Source of the DNA: Oscillospiraceae bacterium
GTDB taxonomy: Bacteria > Bacillota > Clostridia > Oscillospirales > CAG-272
Direction: 5' to 3'
Length of the DNA stretch: 35,091 nt
Assembly: GCA_015064205.1 (NCBI GenBank)
Contig: SVSR01000004.1
Location: forward strand, 1-35,091
Part shown: positions 1-7,413 of the stretch, one piece after another
How the letters are laid out: every line of letters starts with the position of its first letter
Numbering within the stretch: the first letter of the stretch is position 1
Translations under genes and position numbers: made by a program
Notes under the pieces: generated by a model
The model's database searches: none
What the model saw: only the letters and a program-made list of their open reading frames with translations
What the model was told of the DNA's origin: nothing

Positions 1-14
1 TAGGAGGAGTTGTT

Positions 15-194
15 TTGATTAAAGAAAATAAAGCAAATAGAACTCGACAAGTCCAATTCCGAATGGACCCGAAAATATTTAACAAACTAAAGTCAACCAT
101 TGTATATGACGAAGAGATACGCAGTATGGCAGACTTATTTAACGAAGCGGCAAAGAAATATTTAAAAGAAAAGGGCGTGGAAATAAATGGCTAA
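15..194 (+). CDS. Small ribbon-helix-helix-like protein preceding the RM genes
   Basis: A 59-residue reading frame starts at a TTG (15-17), 5 nt after a very strong ribosome binding site (TAGGAGGAG, 1-9). It ends at the TAA of 192-194, so its last codons overlap the start of the methyltransferase gene at 187. The protein is basic, with an N-terminal strand-like stretch (RQVQFRMDPKIF), a DEEIRSMADLF helix and a C-terminal helix rich in Lys. That is the size and layout of MetJ/Arc or CopG-type ribbon-helix-helix proteins. A later in-frame ATG at 63 would remove the presumed strand, so the TTG is preferred. The overlap implies translational coupling with the RM operon, so a controller or autoregulator role is plausible. 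The function is inferred from context only. Confidence 0.6.
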   Translation: MIKENKANRTRQVQFRMDPKIFNKLKSTIVYDEEIRSMADLFNEAAKKYLKEKGVEING

Positions 195-2100
195 AAAAGA
201 AGTAAAAACAGATTTATGGGTATGGGAGCTTTTGAAACAAGCGGGCATCATCATGGACGCACAAGGTAGCTCCATACTTGAAATAGATACAGCGTTAAAG
301 ACCGCCTCCAAGAAAGGCACGGGACGAGTAGGCTTTCCCGAATATGTGGGCGTGGTTAAAGACTACTTGCTTGTTATCGAGGACAAAGCGGACTTGTCAA
401 AACATATCAAGCTTGACGACGGCGGCGTTATCAGTCAAGAAGTGCAAGCCGTAACCGACTACGCTGTTAATGGTGCGGTTTTCTATGGCAAGCACCTTGC
501 AGAGCATACAAGCTACAAGAAGATAATAGCCTTCGGTGTTTCAGGCGACGAGAAAAAGCACAAAATTTCACCCGTGTATATAGACGAAACAGAATTTTAC
601 AGAGAATTACCGGAAGTTGAGTCTTTTATTTCCTTTAACGAGAGCAACATCGACGAGTATTTTGTGCGTGAAGTGTTGCAAGAGGACACGGACAGTGAGA
701 AAGAAACAGCGGAAATCTTAAAGGATGCAGCCACTTTACACGAAGATTTGAGAAATTACGGCAGTCTTAAAGATACCGACAAACCCCTTATTGTTTCGGG
801 CATACTGCTTGCACTCAGAGAAATAGAATTTAAAAACTTTTCCATTGACGAACTCACGGGCGACACTATCAAGACCGACGGCGAAAAGATTTACAGAGCA
901 ATAGCAGACAACTTGCAAAGGGCTAATGTAGCACCGGAAGTCAAAAAGCAAAAGCTCTTGTCACAGTTTGCATTAATTAAGGACACGGCAAAACTTAACG
1001 CCGTAGAGCCGAAACTCCAAAAGACACCCTTGAAACATTTTACAGAGTTCTTATATGACAAGATTTATCGCTCTATCCGTTATAACCAATCAGCAGAGGA
1101 TTATCTCGGCAGATTTTACGGCGAGTTTATGAGCTATTCAGGGGGCGACGGACAGACACTTGGAATTGTATTGACACCAAAGCATATAACAGAGTTATTT
1201 TGTGATTTAGTTGACATCAAACCGACAGACACAGTTTTTGACCCGTGTTGTGGTACAGCAGGATTTTTAATTGCAGCTATGCACAAAATGTTAAAACAAG
1301 CAACAACCGACAACGAAAAGCGGAGCATAAAACAAAAGCAACTGCACGGCGTTGAACTTCAACCCTATATGTTCACGATAGCAACTACGAATATGATACT
1401 CAGGGGCGACGGCAAGAGCAACATTATAGACACGGATTTTTTGAAGTTAAACCCCAATCAGTTGCAGTTAAAGGGTGCGACAGTTGGCTTTATGAATCCG
1501 CCATACTCACAAGGCAGCAAAGCGAACCCCGATTTGTACGAGATAGCTTTCACGGAGCATTTACTGAACAGCTTGACAGTCGGTGCGAGGTGTGCTGTCA
1601 TTGTTCCGCAGTCTGCTATGACCGGAAAAAGCAAGGACGAGCAAGCCGTCAAAGAGAGCATTTTGAAACATCATACTCTTGAGGGCGTTATCTCATTGAG
1701 CAAAGACACCTTTTACGGCGTGGGTACTGTTCCGTGTATCGCAGTCTTTACGGCAGGCATACCGCACGAAACGGACAAGATTTGTAAATTTATCAATTTT
1801 GAAAATGACGGCTACAAGGTAGCTCCGCATATAGGACTAATCGAAACCGAAGCCGCAAAAGACCGCAAAGCACATCTTTTGAGTGTATGGCATGAAGAAA
1901 TGGAAGCCGAGAGCAAGTTCTGTGTATATACCACAGTAGAAGCCGCTGACGAGTGGCTACATAGTTTTTACTATTTTAATGACGAGATACCTAACGAAAC
2001 GGACTTTGAAAAGACAATCGGCGACTATTTGACATTTGAGTTTTCTATGATAATGCAAGGGCGTGAATATCTGTTTGAGGAGGACGGCGACAATGCTTAA
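187..2100 (+). CDS. BcgI-like type IIB restriction-modification subunit (nuclease + N6-adenine methyltransferase)
   Basis: The 637-residue protein carries both restriction and modification. The N-terminal domain (about 1-170) has P51-E52, twelve residues, then E65-D66-K67, which is the PE-X12-ExK nuclease motif of BcgI-type enzymes. A helical linker follows. The HsdM-like N6-adenine methyltransferase domain has SAM motif I D352-P-C-C-G356 and catalytic motif IV N437-P-P-Y440. Family knowledge: BcgI-type A subunits (about 72 kDa) join a B specificity subunit, methylate a bipartite site and, when it is unmethylated, cut on both sides to excise a short fragment. The length matches that family closely. 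The gene overlaps the upstream small gene by 8 nt and the specificity gene by 8 nt, so the three form one operon. An ordinary type I HsdM would lack the N-terminal nuclease motif. Confidence 0.88.
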   Translation: MAKKEVKTDLWVWELLKQAGIIMDAQGSSILEIDTALKTASKKGTGRVGFPEYVGVVKDYLLVIEDKADLSKHIKLDDGGVISQEVQAVTDYAVNGAVFYGKHLAEHTSYKKIIAFGVSGDEKKHKISPVYIDETEFYRELPEVESFISFNESNIDEYFVREVLQEDTDSEKETAEILKDAATLHEDLRNYGSLKDTDKPLIVSGILLALREIEFKNFSIDELTGDTIKTDGEKIYRAIADNLQRANVAPEVKKQKLLSQFALIKDTAKLNAVEPKLQKTPLKHFTEFLYDKIYRSIRYNQSAEDYLGRFYGEFMSYSGGDGQTLGIVLTPKHITELFCDLVDIKPTDTVFDPCCGTAGFLIAAMHKMLKQATTDNEKRSIKQKQLHGVELQPYMFTIATTNMILRGDGKSNIIDTDFLKLNPNQLQLKGATVGFMNPPYSQGSKANPDLYEIAFTEHLLNSLTVGARCAVIVPQSAMTGKSKDEQAVKESILKHHTLEGVISLSKDTFYGVGTVPCIAVFTAGIPHETDKICKFINFENDGYKVAPHIGLIETEAAKDRKAHLLSVWHEEMEAESKFCVYTTVEAADEWLHSFYYFNDEIPNETDFEKTIGDYLTFEFSMIMQGREYLFEEDGDNA

Positions 2101-3136
2101 TCTTAATGACAGAGAGTGGAAAGCGTTCAAGGTTAAAAACATATTTGCAATAGAAAAATGCAAGTGTTCAAGTGTATCAACTCTAAAACAAGGAACATTC
2201 CCCTATGTAGGTGCAACGAATAGAAACAACGGCATAATGTCGTTTGTTGAAAAAAAAGATAAATGGGTCACAAAAGGAAACTGCATTGTGTTCATATGCG
2301 ACGGTCAAGGGTCTGTTGGCTATTCTATATATAAAAAGGAAGATTTTATCGGGTCAACTACATTAAAGGTCGGCAGAAGCGAACATCTAAATAGATACAC
2401 GGCACATTTTTTGGTTAGTGCATTAGATAAAAACAGACAAATGTATAGTTACGGATATAAACGCAACGAAAACAGATTATCAAATGAAAGTATTATGCTA
2501 CCGACAGCAGACGACGGACAGCCTGACTATGCTTTTATGGAACAGTACATTAGGGAGCGAGAGGACAAGCTCAAACAGAAATACATTGATTTTGTCAATG
2601 CTGAACTTGAAACGCCACCGATACCGCTTGCGGAAAAAACATGGGGCGTGTTCTATCTCAAAGACCTATTTGACATCATACAAAGGGGCAAGCGACTTGT
2701 TAGAGAGCATCAGCAAGCAGGCAAAATGCCTTATGTATCATCGACAGCAATGAATAATGGTATTGACGGCTTTATCAGTACGGAACGCACGACAAGGGAG
2801 TTTTCAAACTGTTTGACAATAGCAAACAGCGGAAGTGTCGGCAGTAGCTTTTATCAGCCGTCAAAGTTTATAGCCTCAGACCACATAACCCACTTGAAGA
2901 ACGACAGCTACACAATGTATGTCTATCTGTTCATCGCTACAATGACAAAACGAATGAGCGAGAAATACAACTTTAACCGAGAGATTAACGACTATCGAAT
3001 ATCAAAAGAGAAGATACTGCTCCCCACAACCGACGAGGGCAGCCCCGACTATGAGTATATGGAGCAGTACATCAAAGCCGTTATGTTCGGGAAGTACAAA
3101 AAATATCTTGAATATCAAAAATGTCCGCTACTTTAA
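2093..3136 (+). CDS. Type IIB RM specificity subunit (two target recognition domains)
   Basis: This is a 347-residue DNA-recognition subunit. The ATG at 2093 is chosen because GAGGAGGA lies at 2077-2084; the frame is open upstream, but the preceding ATG at 2063 has no such site. The protein is a tandem of two HsdS-like target recognition domains (about 5-155 and 183-330). Each starts with an EWKAFKVKNIF / TWGVFYLKDLF module and a FPYVGATxxNNG / MPYVSSTAMNNG segment. Each ends with the same conserved tail, LPTADDGQPDYAFMEQYI at 136 and LPTTDEGSPDYEYMEQYI at 310. Two different domains imply an asymmetric bipartite recognition sequence. The size fits BcgI-type B subunits (about 39 kDa). It partners the 637-residue subunit encoded just upstream, and no separate HsdR gene is visible. 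Confidence 0.87.
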   Translation: MLNLNDREWKAFKVKNIFAIEKCKCSSVSTLKQGTFPYVGATNRNNGIMSFVEKKDKWVTKGNCIVFICDGQGSVGYSIYKKEDFIGSTTLKVGRSEHLNRYTAHFLVSALDKNRQMYSYGYKRNENRLSNESIMLPTADDGQPDYAFMEQYIREREDKLKQKYIDFVNAELETPPIPLAEKTWGVFYLKDLFDIIQRGKRLVREHQQAGKMPYVSSTAMNNGIDGFISTERTTREFSNCLTIANSGSVGSSFYQPSKFIASDHITHLKNDSYTMYVYLFIATMTKRMSEKYNFNREINDYRISKEKILLPTTDEGSPDYEYMEQYIKAVMFGKYKKYLEYQKCPLL

Positions 3137-3143
3137 CGAGCAG

Positions 3144-3164
3144 GGAAGATGTGTACCATCTTCC
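3144..3164 (+). other. Hairpin after the RM operon
   Basis: GGAAGATG and CATCTTCC form a perfect 8-bp stem with a 5-nt loop, beginning 8 nt after the specificity-gene stop. No T-run follows, so it is a poor classical terminator. It could still protect the mRNA 3' end. Confidence 0.4.
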
Positions 3165-3169
3165 AATAA

Positions 3170-3185
3170 TTTAGGATATCCTAAA
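3170..3185. repeat. 16-bp perfect palindrome
   Basis: TTTAGGATATCCTAAA is a perfect 16-bp palindrome just beyond the RM operon hairpin. It has no promoter next to it. It may be a protein-binding site or a scar at the edge of the RM island; nothing in the sequence decides. Confidence 0.4.
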
Positions 3186-3227
3186 ACCTTATAAAGCGTG
3201 CAACTTGTAAATTTACCTACGATAAAA

Positions 3228-3253
3228 GGCTGAACGATTGATTTCGTTCAGCC
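3228..3253 (-). terminator. Intrinsic terminator of the trk operon
   Basis: A 10-bp stem (GGCTGAACGA / TCGTTCAGCC) with a 6-nt loop is followed, read leftward, by TTTTATC. It lies 46 nt beyond the trkH stop codon and points the right way for the leftward trkA-trkH operon. Confidence 0.75.
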
Positions 3254-3298
3254 CTTAAAATTACTGTCCTTAAGAACACGCCGCATATGGGAGTTTTT

Positions 3299-4738
3299 TT
3301 ATCTTTTCCACGTGCGCGGTACGAGCAACAAAAGCATCGGATATATTTCAAGTCTTCCTATAAGCATATTGATCGAAAATACTATCTTGGAAAGCATGCT
3401 GTAATCAGCAAAATTGCGCGTAGGTCCAACGCCGGCAAATCCGGGGCCGATATTGTTTATCGTTGCCGCAACTGCGGTAAAATTAGTTGTGAAATCCATG
3501 TTGTCTATGCTCACGACAAGTAACGACGAGAAAAATATTATCGACATTATACCAATGTACACATTCACAGAACGTACAGTTTCATGCTCAACAAGTCTTG
3601 AATTCATCGTTATCTTGGCAGTAGCCTTCGGATGAGCCGCAACCTTGATCTCTCTGCCAATACTTTTAAGCATTATCAGTATACGCGATACCTTGATACC
3701 GCCGCCCGTACTTCCTGCGCATGCGCCTATGAACATAAGTACTACAAGTATAGTCTTTGAAAGCTGGGGCCACAGGTCAAAATCTGTTGTTGCATATCCC
3801 GTTGTCGTCATAATCGATGCAACCTGAAATGCGCTGTGCCGCAGTGCTTCACCAAGTCCTGCAAACAAATGACGGCAGTTTAATACTATAACTGCAACAG
3901 CCGATATGATTATCAGCATATATGCTCTGAACTCTTCAGATCGCATAGCATCCTTCACTCGGCGTGTGAGAATAAGATAATAGAGTGAAAAATCCACACC
4001 GAATATTACCATGAATATAGTAATTACCCACTGCACGTAGGGAGAGTAGGTAGAAATACCCGAATTAAGTATCGAAAAACCGCCTGTTCCGGCTGTTCCG
4101 AAACTCAGAGTAAGCGCTTCAAACAAATCCATCCCGCCAAGAAGAAGCAGGATCACCTGCAAAAGAGTCAGCGATATATAAATCCCATAGAATATCTTTG
4201 CAGTCTGGCGCACCTTGGGTACGATTTTACTAACGGAAGGCCCCGGGCTCTCCGCCTTTATAAGATAAAGGTTACTGCCGCCCGAAAGCGGAAGTAAGGC
4301 AACGAGGAATACAAGAACTCCCATGCCTCCTATAAAGTGTGTAAAGCTTCTCCAGAATATAAGGCATTTAGGCAAAGCTTCAACATCTCTTAAAATTGAA
4401 GCTCCCGTTGTTGTAAATCCTGAAACCGTTTCAAAAAACGCATCTATGAAATCCGGTATAGCGCCCGACAAGAAAAACGGAAGCGCGCCGAAAATACTTA
4501 TTACTATCCACGAAAGTGCTACTGTAACAAAGCCTTCTTTTGCATACATCGCCTTGTTTTTCGGCGCTCTGTGAGTTAAAGCCACCCCGAAAACGACACA
4601 TGCTCCTATGCAAAGCGCAATATATTTAAGATAGAATATCTCGCCGTAAACGAGCGCCGTTACAGCGGAAAGCATCAGACAGATCGCTTCAATATTGAGC
4701 ACCCATCCAAGCGTATATCCGATCATTCTGTAATTCAT
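3299..4738 (-). CDS. trkH: Trk/Ktr potassium uptake channel subunit TrkH
   Basis: This 479-residue integral membrane protein is the ion-conducting subunit of Trk-type K+ uptake. The four selectivity-filter loops of the superfamily are visible in order: TTTGAS, GTAGTGGFS, MTTTGYATTD and NNIGPGFAGVG. Strongly hydrophobic segments lie between them, and there is a GGMGVLVF segment after the first loop. Length and motifs are normal for TrkH. It follows trkA with a 14-nt gap in the same leftward operon and should assemble as a dimer on a TrkA ring in the cytoplasmic membrane. The start at 4738 (MNYRMIGY) opens directly into the first membrane helix. The ion (K+ rather than Na+) is inferred from the Gly residues in the filter loops. 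Confidence 0.93.
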   Translation of the reverse strand: MNYRMIGYTLGWVLNIEAICLMLSAVTALVYGEIFYLKYIALCIGACVVFGVALTHRAPKNKAMYAKEGFVTVALSWIVISIFGALPFFLSGAIPDFIDAFFETVSGFTTTGASILRDVEALPKCLIFWRSFTHFIGGMGVLVFLVALLPLSGGSNLYLIKAESPGPSVSKIVPKVRQTAKIFYGIYISLTLLQVILLLLGGMDLFEALTLSFGTAGTGGFSILNSGISTYSPYVQWVITIFMVIFGVDFSLYYLILTRRVKDAMRSEEFRAYMLIIISAVAVIVLNCRHLFAGLGEALRHSAFQVASIMTTTGYATTDFDLWPQLSKTILVVLMFIGACAGSTGGGIKVSRILIMLKSIGREIKVAAHPKATAKITMNSRLVEHETVRSVNVYIGIMSIIFFSSLLVVSIDNMDFTTNFTAVAATINNIGPGFAGVGPTRNFADYSMLSKIVFSINMLIGRLEIYPMLLLLVPRTWKR

Positions 4739-4752
4739 TATTATCTCCTGCT

Positions 4753-6120
4753 TTAAGCCTTTTCAAGTATATCGTTTATATCCTCAAAGCCTTTATGAGT
4801 AGTAACTATAACAACGGTGTCACCCTTTTGGATAACGTCACGGCCACGGGGTATGATGATACTGCCGTTTCTGTTTATGCAGGCAATCAGAATATTCTTT
4901 TTAAGAGAAAGCTTGTCTATGCTGATACCTGTAACAGGAGAGTTGTCATTGATTCGAAACTCAAGAGCTTCAGCCTTGTTATCAAGTATCATGTGCATCG
5001 TTTCCACGTTGCTGCCTATCGTGTTTTTCATCGCACGGATAAACTTTATAATATACTCGGCAGTAATATCCTTGGGATACACGGTTGTATCAAGATCAAG
5101 ACCGCTGATTATCTCATCATAGGCGATACGGTCTATCTTCGTAACTATCTTACCGCCCTGCATTCTGCTCTTTGCATAAAGGGACATAAGAACGTTTACT
5201 TCGTCTATATTTGTCAGCGATACGAAAGACTGCGCATGGTCTATTCCCTCTTCAAGCAAGAGCCAATTGTCTGCACCGTCACCATGAATTATCGTTGCCT
5301 TAGGCAAAAGCTGACAGAGCTCATCACAGCGCTTCTGATCCTTATCTATTATTTTAACGTCAATACCCGACTGTATAAGCTGGACTGCAAGATAATATGC
5401 GGTTGAACCGCCGCCCACTATCATCGTATCCTTCACACGGCTTGTCTTTATTCCTATCTTTTTAAAGAACTGCGAGCAATTCTGTATAGACGAAACTATG
5501 CTGACAAGGTCACCTTCTTTTAAAACGAAGTGACCGCCCGGAATAAATGCCTCGTCTGCTCTTTCAACGCCGCATACAAGCACGTCGCAATTTAATTTTG
5601 AAACTATATCCATAACCTTTAGGTCATGAAGCACGCAGCCCTCGGGTACACGGAATTTGAGTATCTCAACTCTTCCCTTTGCAAAAGTGTCGATCTGTAT
5701 AGCAGAAGGGAGCCTGAGCACACGTGCGATCTCTCTTGCCGCCGCCTGCTCGGGATTTATTATCATTGCAAGGCCAAGATCATCCTTGAATACGTTTACA
5801 GACTTTGCATACTCCGGTTTTCTGATTCTTGCGATAGTCTGACAGTTTCCAAGCTTTTTAGCAAGCAGGCAGGACATGAGATTGATCTCGTCCGAGCCTG
5901 TTACCGCGATAAGAAGATCTGCACCCGAAATATCGGCTTCGTTAAGAATATCAATATTCGTACCGCTTCCAACAACGCCCATTACGTCATACTGCCCTAC
6001 CGTATCAGATACGGTAGCAGGGTTAATATCAATAACTGTAACGTCGATATCCTTTTCAGCTCCGAATTCCTGCGCGAGCTTTTGTCCGACCTTTCCGCTT
6101 CCTACGATAATTATTTTCAT
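4753..6120 (-). CDS. trkA: Trk potassium uptake regulator TrkA (two RCK modules)
   Basis: This 455-residue cytosolic gating subunit has two tandem RCK modules, each a Rossmann NAD/nucleotide-binding domain plus an RCK_C domain. The first Rossmann motif is G7-S-G-K-V-G12, followed by the acidic strand end VTVID. The second copy begins near residue 230 (MIVGGGSTAYYLA, VKIID). The start is placed at ATG 6120, just upstream of KIIIVGSGKVG and preceded by GAGGAAT. A longer frame to 6192 would run through the promoter. The two-module length is typical of full TrkA rather than single-module KtrA. It lies upstream of trkH in one operon and is transcribed from the promoter at 6164-6192. Confidence 0.93.
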   Translation of the reverse strand: MKIIIVGSGKVGQKLAQEFGAEKDIDVTVIDINPATVSDTVGQYDVMGVVGSGTNIDILNEADISGADLLIAVTGSDEINLMSCLLAKKLGNCQTIARIRKPEYAKSVNVFKDDLGLAMIINPEQAAAREIARVLRLPSAIQIDTFAKGRVEILKFRVPEGCVLHDLKVMDIVSKLNCDVLVCGVERADEAFIPGGHFVLKEGDLVSIVSSIQNCSQFFKKIGIKTSRVKDTMIVGGGSTAYYLAVQLIQSGIDVKIIDKDQKRCDELCQLLPKATIIHGDGADNWLLLEEGIDHAQSFVSLTNIDEVNVLMSLYAKSRMQGGKIVTKIDRIAYDEIISGLDLDTTVYPKDITAEYIIKFIRAMKNTIGSNVETMHMILDNKAEALEFRINDNSPVTGISIDKLSLKKNILIACINRNGSIIIPRGRDVIQKGDTVVIVTTHKGFEDINDILEKA

Positions 6121-6163
6121 ATATTCCTCGTCTTTATTATTGTGTACATATATTATGTTTGAT

Positions 6164-6192
6164 ATTGTATCACATATAACACGCAAAGTCAA
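6164..6192 (-). promoter_or_regulatory. Sigma-A promoter of trkA-trkH
   Basis: Reading leftward, TTGACT (6187-6192), a 17-nt spacer and TACAAT (6164-6169) place transcription start near 6157, about 37 nt before the trkA ATG. The leader is too short for a c-di-AMP riboswitch. Confidence 0.75.
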
Positions 6193-6223
6193 GAAAAGCA
6201 GAATTCTAAAAACAACAATATAC

Positions 6224-6252
6224 TTGACATCACGGCTTACAAATGATACAAT
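6224..6252 (+). promoter_or_regulatory. Sigma-A promoter of the CofE-like gene
   Basis: TTGACA (6224-6229), a 17-nt spacer and TACAAT (6247-6252) are close to consensus. The start site near 6259 gives a leader of about 26 nt. The promoter is back to back with that of trkA. Confidence 0.8.
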
Positions 6253-6284
6253 TATCTGTAGTATTTGAAAGGATAATTCAGATA

Positions 6285-6992
6285 ATGAACAACGATCAGA
6301 AATTTGTAAATCCGGGAAAAAATCAGAGTGTTGTAGTTGACGGTATCTCCTACAGACGGCTCTGCATAAAAACGCACGTTATTACAAACAAAGATAATAT
6401 AATCGAAGTTTGCGAAAAATACGCGAAGCCTCTTGCCAAAGCAGGAGATACTCTCGTTATAAGCGAAAAGGCGGTAGCATGCACTCAGGGGCGCGCAATT
6501 CCGCTTGCTGATATAAAGCCGAGAAAGCTTGCTCACTTTTTATCAAAGTACGTTAAGAAAACTTCCGCCGGTATAGGTCTCGGTATGCCCGAAACTATGG
6601 AAATGGCTCTAAGGGAGTGCGGCACGTTGCGTATTCTTTTTGCGGCGGCGGTATCTGTTGTCGGAAAGCTTCTTGGGAAAAACGGTTGGTTTTATACTGT
6701 TGCCGGTGACCGTGCGCGCAGTATAGACGGTCCTTGCCACTATACGCTTCCGCCTTATAATAAATACGTTGTTCTCGGCCCTCAAAATCCTGCGAAAACG
6801 GCAAACGAAATATCGGCAAAGCTTGGTATTGGTGTTGCTATAATAGATGCAAACGATTTAGGCTGTGTGATACTCGGCTCGTCAAAGGGAGCACCGAGTG
6901 ATGAAACATTATGTAAGATACTCAAGGATAACCCTCTCGGGCAGACAAACGAGCAGACCCCTATGGGAATCATACGGGTAGACAAGGAATAA
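6285..6992 (+). CDS. CofE/F420-0:gamma-glutamyl ligase family protein
   Basis: This 235-residue protein belongs to the CofE-type family (coenzyme F420-0:L-glutamate ligase fold). Typical features are LVISEKAVACTQGRAIPL (a SExxVa-Q-gR segment near residue 57), GIGLGMPETM, and a central GDRARSIDGPCHYTLPPYNKYVV block. Near the C-terminus are IIDANDLGCVILG and a NPLGQTNEQTP segment. The start at 6285 (MNNDQKF) has GAAAGGA at 6268-6274; an in-frame ATG at 6243 would lie inside the promoter. In F420-making organisms the enzyme adds glutamate to F420-0. Nothing else for F420 synthesis lies nearby, and Clostridia generally lack F420, so the true substrate may be another acid with a GTP-dependent amide ligation. 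It is monocistronic, with its own promoter and terminator. Confidence 0.75.
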   Translation: MNNDQKFVNPGKNQSVVVDGISYRRLCIKTHVITNKDNIIEVCEKYAKPLAKAGDTLVISEKAVACTQGRAIPLADIKPRKLAHFLSKYVKKTSAGIGLGMPETMEMALRECGTLRILFAAAVSVVGKLLGKNGWFYTVAGDRARSIDGPCHYTLPPYNKYVVLGPQNPAKTANEISAKLGIGVAIIDANDLGCVILGSSKGAPSDETLCKILKDNPLGQTNEQTPMGIIRVDKE

Positions 6993-6998
6993 AAGTAA

Positions 6999-7030
6999 AA
7001 GCTGAACGGAAAACCGTTCAGCTTTTTTGT
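6999..7030 (+). terminator. Intrinsic terminator of the CofE-like gene
   Basis: An 11-bp stem (AAGCTGAACGG / CCGTTCAGCTT) with an AAAA loop is followed by a T-run. It shares the GCTGAACG core with the terminator at 3228-3253. Confidence 0.9.
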
Positions 7031-7036
7031 TTTTAT

Positions 7037-7267
7037 TTATTCAAAATCATCAAAATAGTCGGTATCAAAAAACACGTTAAGCTTAATCCCGAACCCCTGA
7101 CAAACAGATTTTATCGTATTCAATTGAATGTGCTCAGTAGTACCACGCATGAAGTCATATAATGTTGATGGTGTTAATCCACCTTTTAAGCTTACTTTAC
7201 TGATATTTGTATCATTTTGTTTTAAAAGTTCCGATATTCTCTTGCGCACAGCACTGTCAATAGTCAT
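7037..7267 (-). CDS. XRE-type helix-turn-helix regulator
   Basis: This 76-residue DNA-binding protein is essentially one Cro/CI-type HTH domain. The helix-turn-helix is seen in ISKVSLKGGLTPSTLYDFMRG (about 22-42), followed by IQLNTIKSVCQGFGI. The C-terminal tail is acidic (DTDYFDDFE). The start at 7267 is preceded by AAAGGGAG. The gene is divergent from the SLOG gene across a 146-bp region holding three copies of a 14-bp operator, so it most likely represses itself and its neighbour. Small XRE proteins of this size are common in mobile and defence cassettes. The link between protein and operators is inferred. Confidence 0.8.
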   Translation of the reverse strand: MTIDSAVRKRISELLKQNDTNISKVSLKGGLTPSTLYDFMRGTTEHIQLNTIKSVCQGFGIKLNVFFDTDYFDDFE

Positions 7268-7293
7268 TTTGTACTCCCTTTAGTTAATATCAT

Positions 7294-7307
7294 TACGTTT
7301 TACCGTA
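7294..7307. promoter_or_regulatory. Operator copy 1 of the XRE/SLOG divergon
   Basis: TACGTTTTACCGTA matches the 14-bp motif TACGG-NNNN-CCGTA with one base off. It lies between the XRE gene start and its probable leftward -10 (TAAAAT), a position expected for autorepression. Confidence 0.6.
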
Positions 7308-7340
7308 ATTTTATTCTAACAGCAATTGCCAAGTAAATCT

Positions 7341-7354
7341 TACGGCGCACCGTA
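7341..7354. promoter_or_regulatory. Operator copy 2 of the XRE/SLOG divergon
   Basis: TACGGCGCACCGTA has perfect TACGG/CCGTA half-sites and a 4-nt centre. It directly abuts the -35 box of the SLOG promoter. Confidence 0.65.
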
Positions 7355-7383
7355 TTGACAAAAGTGAGCAAGTGTGGTAATAT
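7355..7383 (+). promoter_or_regulatory. Sigma-A promoter of the SLOG gene
   Basis: TTGACA (7355-7360), a 17-nt spacer and TAATAT (7378-7383). It is bracketed by operator copies 2 and 3, so a bound repressor would block it. Confidence 0.75.
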
Positions 7384-7397
7384 TACGGTATACCGTA
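7384..7397. promoter_or_regulatory. Operator copy 3 of the XRE/SLOG divergon
   Basis: TACGGTATACCGTA is a perfect 14-bp palindrome starting one base after the -10 box, over the expected transcription start. It is 43 bp centre to centre from copy 2, about four helical turns. Confidence 0.7.
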
Positions 7398-7413
7398 TAA
7401 AGGAGCTATAAAT

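Noticed and set aside
736-2163. Open frames opposite to the RM genes
   Set aside because: They lie wholly antisense to clear coding sequence, have no ribosome binding sites and show no family pattern.
4795-5406. A 203-codon rightward frame antisense to trkA
   Set aside because: It mirrors trkA codon structure, has no ribosome binding site and its translation shows no domain.
6121-6160. A c-di-AMP riboswitch before trkA
   Set aside because: The promoter leaves a leader of under 40 nt, too short for the ydaO-type structure.
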